Positions 54,059 to 64,000 of a DNA stretch of 64,000 nt are shown piece after piece. Origin of the DNA: Tillandsia leiboldiana (taxonomy: Eukaryota > Streptophyta > Magnoliopsida > Poales > Bromeliaceae); assembly GCA_029204045.2 (NCBI GenBank), contig CM055066.1, forward strand, positions 496,001-560,000, written 5' to 3'. The translations under genes were made by a program, and so were the position numbers. The notes below the pieces were generated by a model. The model worked only from the letters and a program-made list of their open reading frames with translations. It ran no database searches and was not told where the DNA came from. Each line of letters opens with the position of its first letter. Within the stretch, counting starts at the first letter, position 1.

Positions 54059-54642
54059 TGTAACAGTTCGGTAACACGGAGGAGGAGCGACACCGAGGAG
54101 GGCGATGGAGGAGCGGTCGGAGGGCAAGGAGATGAAGAGAGAAGGTGTTAGGTGAGAAGTGTCTGAGTAAACAGTGAGAGGAGCCAATAAAGAAGCTGTG
54201 TGGACAGAGGGGAAGGCGGGAATCCAGAGGAGGCCCAACGTCCATCTGGCCCAGCGAGGAAGGCCCGGAGTCGCAATGGAAGCCCAAGGCCGGCCTGTCA
54301 GGGTTCAGCTTTGGAATTCCTGTAGTATTGCCATATATTAGTAGAGTGACTAATTAGCCCGAGAATGTAATTAGAGTAGGGACTATATAGGAGCCAAGAT
54401 GTAGCTAAACAAATTATTATTATGAATGCAACAGTCTACTTTCTTCTCAAGCAACTCTCCTCTTCTCACCTGTGCTTCTCCCTTCTCCCCCTACTCTCGC
54501 TTCCCTTCTAACTCCCCCAATCTCACTCAATTCCCTCTCCCTTCATTCCCAAATTCTCATAGACAGCCCCATCATCCTTCCCCCCTCGCCGGCCTCAGAG
54601 CGATCTCATCCTCGGCGGCTGCCGGTTATCCGGGATATAACA
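54059..54642 (+). repeat. 5' LTR
   Basis: Starts TGTAACAGTTCGG and ends GGGATATAACA. It has TG...CA ends and a TATATAGG-like word near 54384 that may serve as promoter. Confidence 0.95.
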
Positions 54643-54644
54643 TT

Positions 54645-54656
54645 CTGGTATCAGAG
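54645..54656 (+). other. Primer-binding site (initiator tRNA-Met)
   Basis: TGGTATCAGAGC, two bases after the 5' LTR, is complementary to the 3' end of plant initiator methionine tRNA. Confidence 0.9.
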
Positions 54657-54712
54657 CGGCACGATCCCAGGGATCGGCTCAGTCATCTTGTACCGTAGCA
54701 AGGCAACAACAA

Positions 54713-54848
54713 GCAACCAGGCAACAAGGCCACAAGAAACCGAAGGCAGCAAGCATTATCACAAACAACTCGCAGGCTACCACTAAAGGCAACCAGGCAA
54801 CAAGGCAACAAGACCACAGGAAATCGAAGGCAGCAAGCATTAACACAA
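54713..54848. repeat. Imperfect direct repeat in the retrotransposon leader
   Basis: Two copies starting GCAACCAGGCAACAAGGC at 54713 and 54789 each continue to CGAAGGCAGCAAGCATTA. They lie in the untranslated leader between the primer-binding site and gag. Confidence 0.8.
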
Positions 54849-55044
54849 CTCACCCCCAGACAACCGAGCAACAAGGCTACAAGGCAGCAGGACAGTCCCA
54901 TCGGCACAGGTGAGCACCGTAGATACCCCCAAATTTAATTGTGCATTCACCAAACTCGGAGGAAGGCGGGGCAAGATAGGGGTGAAGAAGGGGAAGAACA
55001 ACCGATTCAAATTTCACAGTAAGATACAGCAAGAGAGAGAGGGC

Positions 55045-58000
55045 ATGGCGGAAGGTACCAGGCTGAGGGACATGAACGAGCACATCAACAATCTGGAAGA
55101 GAAGATGCAACAACTCACCACAGAGTGCAACAATCGCATCGAAGAAGGGCTACGACACCTTAATATGGAGTGCAAGGAGCAAATTGGGAGCCTGACGCAC
55201 CACATAGACGAGCTACAGAGAGAAGGCTAACAACGGTATGAAGCCCTGCAGATTGAGACAGCGAGGTGACATGAGATCCTGCAACAAGAAGGAAATAGAC
55301 GTTACCAACAACTAATGGAGCTATTGTTCGCTCAGGCTACTAACCCCAGAGTGACCATTGGCTCAATAGCAGACTGCCGAGAGAAGCCACTACCTTCCTG
55401 CAGCAAGCCAGGCACCAGTAGGATCCCTAGGGTTGGTGAAGAGAGAGGCAAGGGGATCTTACCAACACCCCAGAGAGGGAGGGAAGCTGTAGAAGGCAAC
55501 CAAAACCACAATACCTGGAGAGGGCATGAAGCTGTAGAGGGCAACCAAAACCACAATACTTGGAGAGGGCAGTACCACTTTTCCCTGCCGAAGCTGGAAT
55601 TTCCCATGTTCAATGGCGAGGATGCTCGAGAATGGGTAAATGTGAGCAATATTTTAATATCCACCAAGTACCAGACCAGCAATGGGTGGAATACGCCATA
55701 ATGCATTTCACAAGCAAGGCTTACAGGTAGAAGCAGGGCTACCTGGTGGATAAACAGGACATCACTTGGGAGGAACTGGTGGATGCTGTGTATAGGAGGT
55801 TCGACAGCACCAGAATGAAGAAGCTCGTGAGGGAGTTCAATAAGCTGGTGTAGACAGGCACAGTGGAGAAGTACCAGGAGCGGTTCGAGGACTTGAGGGC
55901 GAAAATGTTATACCTTAACCGAGCCTTGAGCGATGACCACTTTATACAAAGTTACATCAGTGGGCTCAAGGAGGAGTTGGTACCCTTCATAGACCTCACC
56001 AACCCAGCAACACTGGAAGAGGTATATGAGCAAGCCAAACTACATGAACAGGCGATCTCTATCATGTGGAGGAAGAGCAAGATGAGTGGTAAAGTGGGAG
56101 GAACCCAACAGTCTAGCTACAATGCTCCTAAGGCCGCAGCCCCGGGCCCTGGAGCCAATGCAATTAAGAACCCCAACTGGCAGCCGAGTATAAGCCGACA
56201 AGTTTTCGAACAAAGAAAGGCAACTGGATTGTGTTACAAATGTGGCGAGAGGTTCCAACCAGGACACAAGTGCGCCGCGAAGGCCTCAAACTACCTGAAT
56301 GCCAGCATCGACGCGGACGAAATATTCGACGAGTACTTGCTGCAGATGGAAGAAGAAGAAAATAAAGAAGACACACAAAAGCCAGAAGAAGAGGCAGAGG
56401 AGATGGGAATGTCGATACACGCTCTAAGTGGGGAAAACAAACAAGAGACAATCAAAATACAAGGTGAAGCGAGCAATATGACTCTTGTCATATTAATCGA
56501 CACAGGAAGCACACATAGCTTCATCGACTTTCAAGTCGCCCGGGAAGTAAAAGCTAGTATGAAAACGGCTCCCCCGCTAATCGTCACAGTCGCCAACGGC
56601 CATAAGGTGCTCAGCAAGCTGAAGTGCTCAGATTTCGAGTGGACAATGCAAAGGGAGCCGTACAAGGCAGAGCTTCGAGTGATCAGACTCGACGGCTCAA
56701 GTATCATCCTGGTCATTGACTGGTTGAGAGCATACGGGAGGGTTACCTTTGATTACGGCGACAACTCGGTGGCATTCCACAAGAATGGCAAGCCCACGAC
56801 TCTCAGAGGGATAATGGAAGGGGCCAAACTGAAGACAAGCACAGCAGGGCTTAAGATTCTCACCGCGGCACAATGGTACAAGGCGAGGATAAGGGGCAGT
56901 TGCTGTGCTATAGGCCATTACAAGCCACCCGAGACCAAAAGGGAAGAGAGCTACACACCTGCGGAAGTCCAGAGGGTGCTAGAGCAGTTTGGGGATGTGT
57001 TTCGAGAGCCCCGAGGACTGCCCCCAAGCCGACCGCAAGACCACAGAATCCCATTGCTGCCCGAGGCTGGACCAGTCAACATATGGCCTTATCGATATTC
57101 GCAGGAGCAAAAGAATGAAATGGAGAAGCGGATAGAGGAGATGCTAAAAACCTCGATTATCCGAACGACGACAAGCCCCTATGCATCCCCCGTGCTATTA
57201 GTGAAAAAGAAAGACGGCAGCTGGAGGTTCTGCGTCGACTACCGCCAACTGAACAAGGCGACAGTGAAGGATAAATACCCGATCCCGCTAATAGACGATC
57301 TACTTGACGAACTTGAAGGAGCCCACTATTTCTCCAAGATCGACTTGCGTTCCGGTTATCACCAAGTGCGGGTGTACCCTGAAGACATGCCCAAGACAGC
57401 ATTCCGTACTCATATGGGTCACTATGAGTTTCTAGTGATGCCGTTCGGGTTAACCAACGCGCCGGCGACCTTCCAGTCCATAATGAACGATATATTTGCG
57501 CCGTACCTGAGGAAATTCATGCTGGTATTTTTCGATGACACCATTTACAGCAAGAAGCTAGGCGAGCATGTCGAGCATCTTAAAAAGGCACTCGAGATAC
57601 TAAGAAAAAATCAGCTCTTCGCAAAAAGGACCAAGTGCTACTTTGGGCAAGAGCGCATGGAGTATTTGGGGCATTTTATCTCCAAGGAGGGGGTAGCCAC
57701 GGATCCGAGCAAGATTGAAGCTATTTAAAGATGGCCCCAACCAGCCAACCTGAGGGAATTGCGAGGCTTCCTAGGGTTGACGGGATATTACCGCAAGTTC
57801 ATCAGGGGCTACGGGGGAATCAGCCGACCACTCACAGAATTGTTAAAGAAGGACAATTACCACTGGGATATGAAGGCCACAGAAGCTTTCCAGAACTTGA
57901 AGGAAGCAATGTCGACAGCACCGGTATTAGCGATGCCCGACTACACGAAGCCCTTTACCGTGGAGGTGGATGCTTACGGGTACGGGATAGGGGCCGTTCT

Positions 58001-59774
58001 CTCCCAAGAAAGCTGACCCGTGGCTTATCTTAGCAAGGCAATAAGTCCTAAGAATCTGAGCTTATCAACATATGAAAAAGAGTTCCTAGCGATACTGTTG
58101 GCCGCGTCCAAATGGAAGTATTACCTCAGTCTGAAGCCCTTTATCATCAAGACGGACCACGAAAGCTTGAAGTTCTTACTGGAGCAGCGGATCACCACGG
58201 CGATCCAGCAGAAAGGGATGCTCAAACTCATGGGGCTCGACTACTCCATTCAGTATAAAAAGGGGAAGGAGCACCTAGCTGCCGATGCGCTGTCAAGGGT
58301 TAGATTGGAAGAAGGAAGCGGGTGTGCTATTACCACCATAGTTCCCACCTAGGTTGCGGAGGTATCGGAGAGTTATGAAGAGAATAATCATGTCCAACAG
58401 ATCATCGCGGAGCTGGTGGTCCAACCCTCCTTACAACCCAACTACAGCTACCAGCAGGGGGTGCTCAAGTACAAAGAAAGGCTCTATGTAGGGAAGCGAG
58501 GATAGTTGAGGAAAAGAATCATCGAGTTGATGCACGCATCATCTCTGGGAGGGCACTCGGGAATGAACCATACTTACAAGAGAGCTAAACAGCTATTTTT
58601 TTGGCCCGGAATGAAGCAAGAAATAGAGAGGGGAGTCAAGAGTTGCGAGATATGCATCCAGAATAAGGTGGATGGAACACCCTATGCCGGATTGCTACAA
58701 CCGCTAGCGATCCCCACACAAGCATGGCAAGAAGTAAGCATGGACTTTATCGAGGCGTTACCCAGGTCAGAGGGCAAAGACACAATCTTAGTGATGGTGG
58801 ATCGACTCACCAAATATGCCCACTTTATCGCTCTAACGCACCCCTATACGGCACCGACGGTAGCGAAGGGATTCTTCGACACGGTGTATAAACTGCATGG
58901 GCTACCCCGAGGAATCATATCGGACCGAGACAAAATCTTTACAAGCGAGGTCTGGCAGGGCCTATTCAAGTTACTGGGAACCAAGCTCAGGATGAGCACG
59001 GCCTACCACCCTCAGATGGACGGGCAAACAGAGCGGGTTAATCGGTGCTTGGAAACATACCTTCGTTGTATGTGCTTCCAAGCCCCCCACAAGTGGCACC
59101 AATGGTTGTCCCTGGCAGAGTGGTGGTACAACACCAACCACCACTCTGCCATAGGGATGACCCTATTTCAGGCACTCTACGGCCACCCACCACCCGCCTA
59201 CCCACTAGCAAATCTGGAGACACCAATGGACCAAACAGTGAAGGAGTGAGGCAAGAACAGAGAGGAGATGACTCAAGTTCTAAGGGAACGCCTCAAGGAG
59301 GCCCAGAATTGCATGAAGCAAAACGCGGATAGGAAGAGGGTGGACAAGGAGTACCAAGTGGGAGAGATGGTATACCTGAAATTGCAACCCTACCGGCAGA
59401 ACAGTGTAGCTATCCGTCGGCACATAAAGCTCACCTCGAAATACTTCGGTCCGTTCAAGATCCTGGAGAGGGTAGGGCCTGTGGCATACCGGTTGGAACT
59501 CCCTGAGAGCTCCAAGGTGCACCTGGTGTTCCACGTGTCCTTGCTGATCAGAGGAGTACCCGACCCCGACCGGGCGATGCCATCCATGCCCCACTGCGAC
59601 GAGAAAGGGCGGTTGCTCGCCCGGCATGAAGGGATCAAGGATCGGCGACTGGTGAAACGGGGAGACAAGGCGGTGGCCCAAATACTGGCTAAATGGAGCA
59701 ATTTGGCCGAAGAAGAAGCCATGTGGGAGGACTATTGGGCGATTAAGGCTCAATACCCAGAGTTTGACCCTTGA
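55045..59774 (+). pseudogene. Disrupted gag-pol of the gypsy element
   Basis: The coding region starts at the ATG at 55045 (MAEGTRLRD), with a coiled-coil-like N-terminus. Visible domains in order: gag capsid (about 55560-56070), zinc knuckle CYKCGERFQPGHKC (56232-56273), aspartic protease with LIDTGSTHSF (about 56490-56525), reverse transcriptase (57160-57700), RNase H (57760-58310, VDAYGYGIGAVLSQ and ADALSR), integrase zinc-binding HSGMNHTYKR...CEICIQNK (58555-58670), integrase core DFIEALP to SDRDKIFTS and the following glutamate in NRCLETYL (58740-59060), and a chromodomain-like tail (to 59774). A frameshift lies near 55660-55680. In-frame stops occur at about 55228, 55264, 55731, 55851, 57726, 58014, 58350, 58503 and 59247. 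The reverse transcriptase motif reads FFDDTIYS, with threonine where a hydrophobic residue is usual. Confidence 0.93.
55483..55572 (+). repeat. 45-bp tandem duplication within gag
   Basis: Two in-frame copies (55483-55527 and 55528-55572) encode EAVEGNQNHNTWRGH and the near-identical EAVEGNQNHNTWRGQ. Because the period is a multiple of three, it lengthens gag without a frameshift. Confidence 0.9.
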
Positions 59775-59790
59775 GGACAAGGGTCACCTT

Positions 59791-59803
59791 AAGGGGAGGG
59801 AGC
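59791..59803 (+). other. Polypurine tract
   Basis: AAGGGGAGGGAGC directly precedes the 3' LTR and is the expected plus-strand priming site. Confidence 0.85.
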
Positions 59804-60388
59804 TGTAACAGTTCGGTAGCACGGAGGAGGAGCGACACCGAGAAGGGCGATGGAGGAGCGGTCGGAGGGCAAGGAGATGAAGAGAGAAGGTGTTAGGTGA
59901 GAAGTGTCTGAGTAAACAGTGAGAGGAGCCAATAAAGAAGGTGTGTGGACAGAGGGGAAGGCGGGAATCCAGAGGAGGCCCAACGTCCATCTGGCCCAGC
60001 GAGGAAGGCCCGGAGTAGCAATGGAAGCCCAAGGCCGGCCCGTCAGGGTTCAGCTTTGAAATTCCTGCAGTATTGCCATATATTAGTAGAGTGACTAATT
60101 AGCCCGAGAATGTAATTAGAGTAGGGACTATATAGGAGCCAAGATGTAGCTAAACAAATTATTATTATGAATGCAACAGTCTACTTTCTTCCAAAGCAAC
60201 TCTCCTCTTCTCACCTGTGCTCCTCCCTTCTCCCCCCTACTCTCACTTTCCCTCTAACTCCCCCAATCTCACTCAATTCCCCCTCCCTTCATTCCCAAAT
60301 TCTCATAGACAGCCCCATCATCCTTCCCCCCTCGCCGGCCTCAGAGCGATCTCATCCTCGGCGGCTGCGGTTCGTCCGGGATATAACA
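59804..60388 (+). repeat. 3' LTR
   Basis: Starts TGTAACAGTTCGG and ends GGGATATAACA. It is nearly identical to the 5' LTR, with scattered substitutions and small indels clustered in the last 200 bases. Confidence 0.95.
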
Positions 60389-61910
60389 GAGAAGTACTAT
60401 AATCAAATGGTTAGTTCAAAAGCTATTAAAGTGCAGGTAACCATTTCCAAATGCTCCATAGTTTAGGTATGTTCTGTACCTTTTTTGTGAATATTATGAT
60501 TTAGCTAATGATAGAACCTTGCAGCAGAAAACTTCAATTACAATAGTGACTCACAAGACTAGATAATTGTAGCCGTTTTAGACAGCACATAATAATAGCA
60601 TTAGACATGACTTTTCTGCTTCCAAATCTTGCATTTTTCTCATCCTTCCTCCAATTTCCGCACGAATTTCTCAAAGGAAATTTTGTTTTGTCAGGCTGTT
60701 ATATAATATTACACTCCAAGACAACGTGCTTGCAGAGGTTGGCGAACTGCAGAATTTTACATCAACGAGGTGTCATCAGCAAACGAAGTAATTTCACTTC
60801 CGCGGCCCTAAAGCAATATTGAGAGCAGTTCATTTTTGGGTAGTAAATGATTTAGTATTTTATTTTTTCCCCCTTTTACTTTTTTGAACTGTGCTGCAGC
60901 CTGCGTGTGTGTGTGTGTGTGTATACTTATCATGTGGGGCTGTATCGCCGACTGTCTCATTTTGTTTTGTTGGAGTAATGCTGCGAGTACCTCATAAATA
61001 TTTTCTAAATATTTTTGAAAATATAGTTGATAAGTCAACTTTGTATATTCTGAAGCTAATTGTTGGTCGGCTTTTCATACTTTTCATACTTGATAACCAG
61101 TGCAGGTATCGTGCCAGAACTTGTAGAAGCTAAGTCACTAACCAATTACTACACTTATCAACTGCATTTTTGTTATCTTCTAAGATACAAAAAGCATTAC
61201 TCTTTTGTTGACAAGAAAAGCTATCGTCTCAGTAGGGAATGGTAGTACCTAATTGATTAGGTGAATGATATATGAATTCAACTCTCTTATTTTTTTTAAA
61301 AAACAGAGCTGATAGTATATTTTTAGATGATTCAAAAGGATGCAAAGTAACAGACTTTTATGTAAGAAACCTAAATAGAAAGTGAAAAAAAAAGGGAATA
61401 ATTTTAATATTATATGAAAACTCAATAATTTAAAAATCAAGTTAGCAATACCAATCCCACTGTGATCCAATCTATAGAGCTGTTCAGTTCAACCCTATGA
61501 ACTTGATAAATAAAAAATTATTCCAGTTTTAATTAAATCGGTCATATTTTTTTGATCAAGTTATATTAAAATTCAAGGATTTAAAATCAATTTGACTAAT
61601 TTATTTTTTATTAGGATAGATTAGTTCTCTAAAAAGTAAAACTTAAAAAATTATATCGATTTAATTTGGTCTAAAAAATAATATTTTATAGTTAAATAAT
61701 ATATATATATATATAATAAAATTAAAAGTAATAACTAAATAGTTATGATGTCATGTTGACGGATTACAAGTTGAATCAGTGACTTTGGTCCAATAATATT
61801 TTTGAATCGCTATTTAATCTAATTTTTGAAATATTGTGAAAAATTATGCAACTTGTAGCCCTTGCACGGAAGAGATTGTGTGGATTAGTTTGGTCTCGTC
61901 TCAGCCACAA

Positions 61911-61926
61911 ACATGCATATGCATGT
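61911..61926. promoter_or_regulatory. Palindromic double RY motif upstream of the lectin gene
   Basis: ACATGCATATGCATGT is a perfect 16-base palindrome containing two RY cores (CATGCA and TGCATG), the binding site of B3-domain factors such as ABI3 and FUS3 in storage and seed genes. It lies 220 bp upstream of the lectin start codon. Confidence 0.45.
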
Positions 61927-62044
61927 CTCACGAGGCCAATAATTTAAAAGCATGATATATACAGGTGCATCGATGTTGGTAGATGGAGCATGATCGATAT
62001 GATACACTCGATCCTTTCAATTATTTCGTGTACGTACTCCAACC

Positions 62045-62051
62045 ATAAATA
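62045..62051 (+). promoter_or_regulatory. TATA-like box of the lectin gene
   Basis: ATAAATAGAGG begins at about 62045, roughly 100 bp before the start codon at 62146. Confidence 0.5.
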
Positions 62052-62145
62052 GAGGATGATCTAGCTAGCTAGCCATCTCAAGGCAATGCAACTGAAGTGA
62101 GCCAGATAATCTTATAAACTACTATTTGAAATCACACGAGTAACA

Positions 62146-62646
62146 ATGTCTACTCTCCAACTCTCCCTCGTCGCCCTCCTCGTCTCCTCGGCCGTTTTCG
62201 GCTTCTGCAGTGCCGACAATATCCTGTACACCGACGACGTCCTCTACGGAGGCCAATCCCTCACCTGGGGGAGCTACAGATTCACCATGCAGACGGATTG
62301 CAACCTGGTGCTGTACGACGGCGGATCTGCCGTGTGGTCGTCGGGTACCTACAACCAGGGGTCGGGCTGCTACGTCAAGATGCAGTCGGACGGCAACCTC
62401 GTCGTCTACGGCGGCTACAACAACGCCCTTTGGGCCAGCAACACCGGTGGTGAACAAGGCAAACACTACGTCTGCGTTCTCCAGAGCGATCGCAACGTCG
62501 TGATCTACGGTCCTGCGGTCTGGGCCACCGCGACTAACCGTGTGGGAACTCCTGGGGTTGTTATATCCGCCGGTAACTCTACTGCAACCGCCGCGTCGTC
62601 GTCGGTGGAATCAAAATCTCAGAACATCGCCATGGTGACTAATTAA
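62146..62646 (+). CDS. GNA-type (bulb-type) mannose-binding lectin
   Basis: Single exon of 166 residues, typical of this monocot lectin family. The protein is secreted to the vacuole or cell exterior, binds mannose-rich glycans and serves as storage and insect or pathogen defence. A signal peptide covers residues 1 to about 23 (MSTLQLSLVALLVSSAVFGF, then CSA). The mature beta-prism domain follows from DNILYTDDVL. All three mannose-binding motifs QxDxNxVxY are intact: QTDCNLVLY, QSDGNLVVY and QSDRNVVIY. The two cysteines in TDCN and GSGC match the conserved disulphide spacing. The last 35 residues, rich in serine, alanine and threonine, look like the C-terminal propeptide that is normally removed. 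Three intact sites predict an active lectin. No neighbouring lectin copy is seen, although these genes often occur in clusters. Confidence 0.95.
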   Translation: MSTLQLSLVALLVSSAVFGFCSADNILYTDDVLYGGQSLTWGSYRFTMQTDCNLVLYDGGSAVWSSGTYNQGSGCYVKMQSDGNLVVYGGYNNALWASNTGGEQGKHYVCVLQSDRNVVIYGPAVWATATNRVGTPGVVISAGNSTATAASSSVESKSQNIAMVTN

Positions 62647-64000
62647 CAAGTGATCGATCACATTCAGGGTGGTGTAATGTGAGAGAGAGTTTCTAATTTG
62701 CTTTCAGAATAATAAGGGCGATTAGTTAATTAAGCTTCTCTTAATTAGTTAGTCGCCTGTGGCCTGTGACCTTGTTCTTATTATGGTTTAATCTTAATAA
62801 TACATAGTCTGCAGCTAATTGCATGAGGATATGATAGAGTTCTCTATCTGTTTATCATGCAGATAAATCATTTAAAAACAACTCTCTAACGTACCATTTG
62901 CACAAGATTACATATTAGTGCAGGAATTAATCATATCTATATATAATATATAATATAAGGCTAATATTATATATATTAGGCCATACTAGCTAGCTTGTGA
63001 TATGAATCTAATGCGATTAATTATTTACGGACAAAACAGGAATACAAATACTGGGCTGATTTGATAAGAATAAGATAAAACCAGTTTTGGACAAAGCGAA
63101 GCAAGCTGAATAACAAGTACGAATTTCAACTGGAAGATACTATAAAATGCTGAAAAAGATTGAGGGTGTTGAGGCCGAAACAATGAATTAATCCGCTTTA
63201 ACTGCAAGGAAAAGGACCCATTAATTAAAATATTGCCATAAACATTACTCTGATGTTATCACATGGGCCTATATATATTAGGGCGTGGCAGCCAATGGAT
63301 AAAAAATTATCAAAAGATAAACATTGATCTGAGCCTTGGCTATTACCAAGCCTGAGCTAATGAATAAAAAATTTATCAAAAGATAAATATTAAGATCATC
63401 TAAACGCTAATTTGAGCTGGGGTTAATATATAGCGTGCGTGATTGCGAAGCATGACTAGAAAAAAGCTGGGGTTAATAGCGTGCGAGATTGCCAAGCATG
63501 ACTAGAAAAATATACGTCTTGGAAGAGGCTGCAGGTTGCTCTGACCTTTGTTTCTATATAAATATTTTTTTTTTTGTCCGAGGGATACGAAACGTCAAAA
63601 AAAAAATCTTCTATTAATTAATATAGTGTTTTGCCAAGCCGGAAAAGTTTCTTTATAACAAGTTTTTTTATATAAAAAAAAAATTGTATTGTAATTTTTG
63701 TATTTTGTGTTACAGTCTTAAATAATTTTAAATAATATAATTTAGTTTTAAATAATACAGCTTAGTTTTAAATAATGCAATTTCGTCATTGTATCTGTGG
63801 CGCGAGTTTAGTTTGAACTGAGTCATATTCGAAATTACGTGAGGCTAGCTAGAGTGAGTCGAGTCATGATCAAAGTAGTATGAAGTTGGTTGGACCAAAT
63901 CATAATCGCGATCCATGAGCGTATTGTCTGTATACTTTACCTATATTAATTATGTATTTTTAATCGCTCGAGTTTTACATATTAATGATTAGCATCAACG
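62647..64000. other. Region right of the lectin gene
   Basis: AT-rich with no gene recognised. It contains a tandem duplication at 63415-63510 and scattered poly(A)/poly(T) runs. Confidence 0.5.
63415..63510. repeat. ~48-bp tandem duplication
   Basis: Copies 63415-63464 and 63465-63510 both start AGCTGGGGTTAATA and end GACTAGAAAAA. The second lacks four bases (ATAT) and differs at a few positions. Confidence 0.85.

Larger units (their letters stand above)
54059..60388 (+). mobile_element. Complete but disabled Ty3/gypsy LTR retrotransposon
   Basis: The element is 6.33 kb with two LTRs of 584 and 585 bp. It carries an initiator-tRNA-Met primer-binding site after the 5' LTR, a gag-pol coding region in gypsy order (gag, protease, reverse transcriptase, RNase H, integrase) and a polypurine tract before the 3' LTR. 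Flanking 5-mers GAGAG (54054-54058) and GAGAA (60389-60393) are probably a target-site duplication with one later change. The LTRs differ at roughly 20 positions by eye, about 3%, so the insertion is not very recent. Coding is interrupted by one frameshift and about nine stop codons, so it cannot make its own polyprotein. A chromodomain-like C-terminus (KWSNLAEEEAMWEDYWAI) puts it among the chromoviruses. Confidence 0.95.
60389..62145. other. Spacer upstream of the lectin gene
   Basis: AT-rich, with a (GT)n stretch at 60904-60921. No gene is recognised. The last 300 bases hold probable promoter elements of the lectin gene. Confidence 0.5.

Noticed and set aside
54683..54907. Repetitive cysteine/leucine open frame antisense in the retrotransposon leader
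   Set aside because: Explained by the imperfect direct repeats at 54713 and 54789.

Overview
The window is nuclear DNA of a flowering plant, almost certainly a monocot. Genes carry several GT-AG introns, intergenic DNA is very AT-rich with long (TA)n tracts, coding first exons are GC-rich, and there is a typical monocot GNA-type mannose-binding lectin at the right end. The overall style (GC-rich exons, MITE-rich spacers) resembles a commelinid such as pineapple (Ananas), but that species guess is inference.

Layout, left to right. 1-6.6 kb: gene-poor AT-rich DNA holding a solo LTR (4305-4987, perfect 5-bp target duplication) and a tiny LINE-type retroposon tail with a 14-bp target duplication. 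6.6-9.5 kb: four-exon universal stress protein gene (+). 10.9-11.5 kb: single-exon four-helix membrane protein resembling MEE60 (+). 13.4-15.4 kb: five-exon SIS-like serine-rich protein gene (-). 15.4-25.9 kb: repeat-rich gene desert with TA tracts and MITEs. 25.9-26.4 kb: two-exon small cysteine-rich secreted peptide gene (+). 27.9-30.9 kb: six-exon RPN11, the proteasome-lid deubiquitinase (-). 31.5-34.9 kb: two decayed pieces that look like a Rab GTPase pseudogene. 38.6-41.7 kb: four-exon NRT1/PTR (NPF) transporter (+). 46.35-46.67 kb: NAA38/LSMD1-like NatC subunit (+). 47.3-49.3 kb: a glyoxal/galactose oxidase-like gene (-) that keeps its catalytic motifs but is broken by four frameshifts. 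50.1-53.2 kb: three-exon PP1 catalytic subunit (+). 54.06-60.39 kb: a complete but disabled Ty3/gypsy LTR retrotransposon. 62.1-62.6 kb: GNA-type lectin (+).

The genes are unrelated single-copy loci with no operon-like or clustered pathway logic. The interesting biology lies in the repeats: six copies of one hairpin-forming MITE family, two inverted-repeat elements lodged inside (TA)n tracts, and a gypsy element whose nonsense codons can all be read as C-to-T (or G-to-A) changes, with a related solo LTR 50 kb away. I did not find a convincing new multi-gene system. Exon coordinates were derived by hand from splice sites, reading phase and family resemblance; no search could be run.
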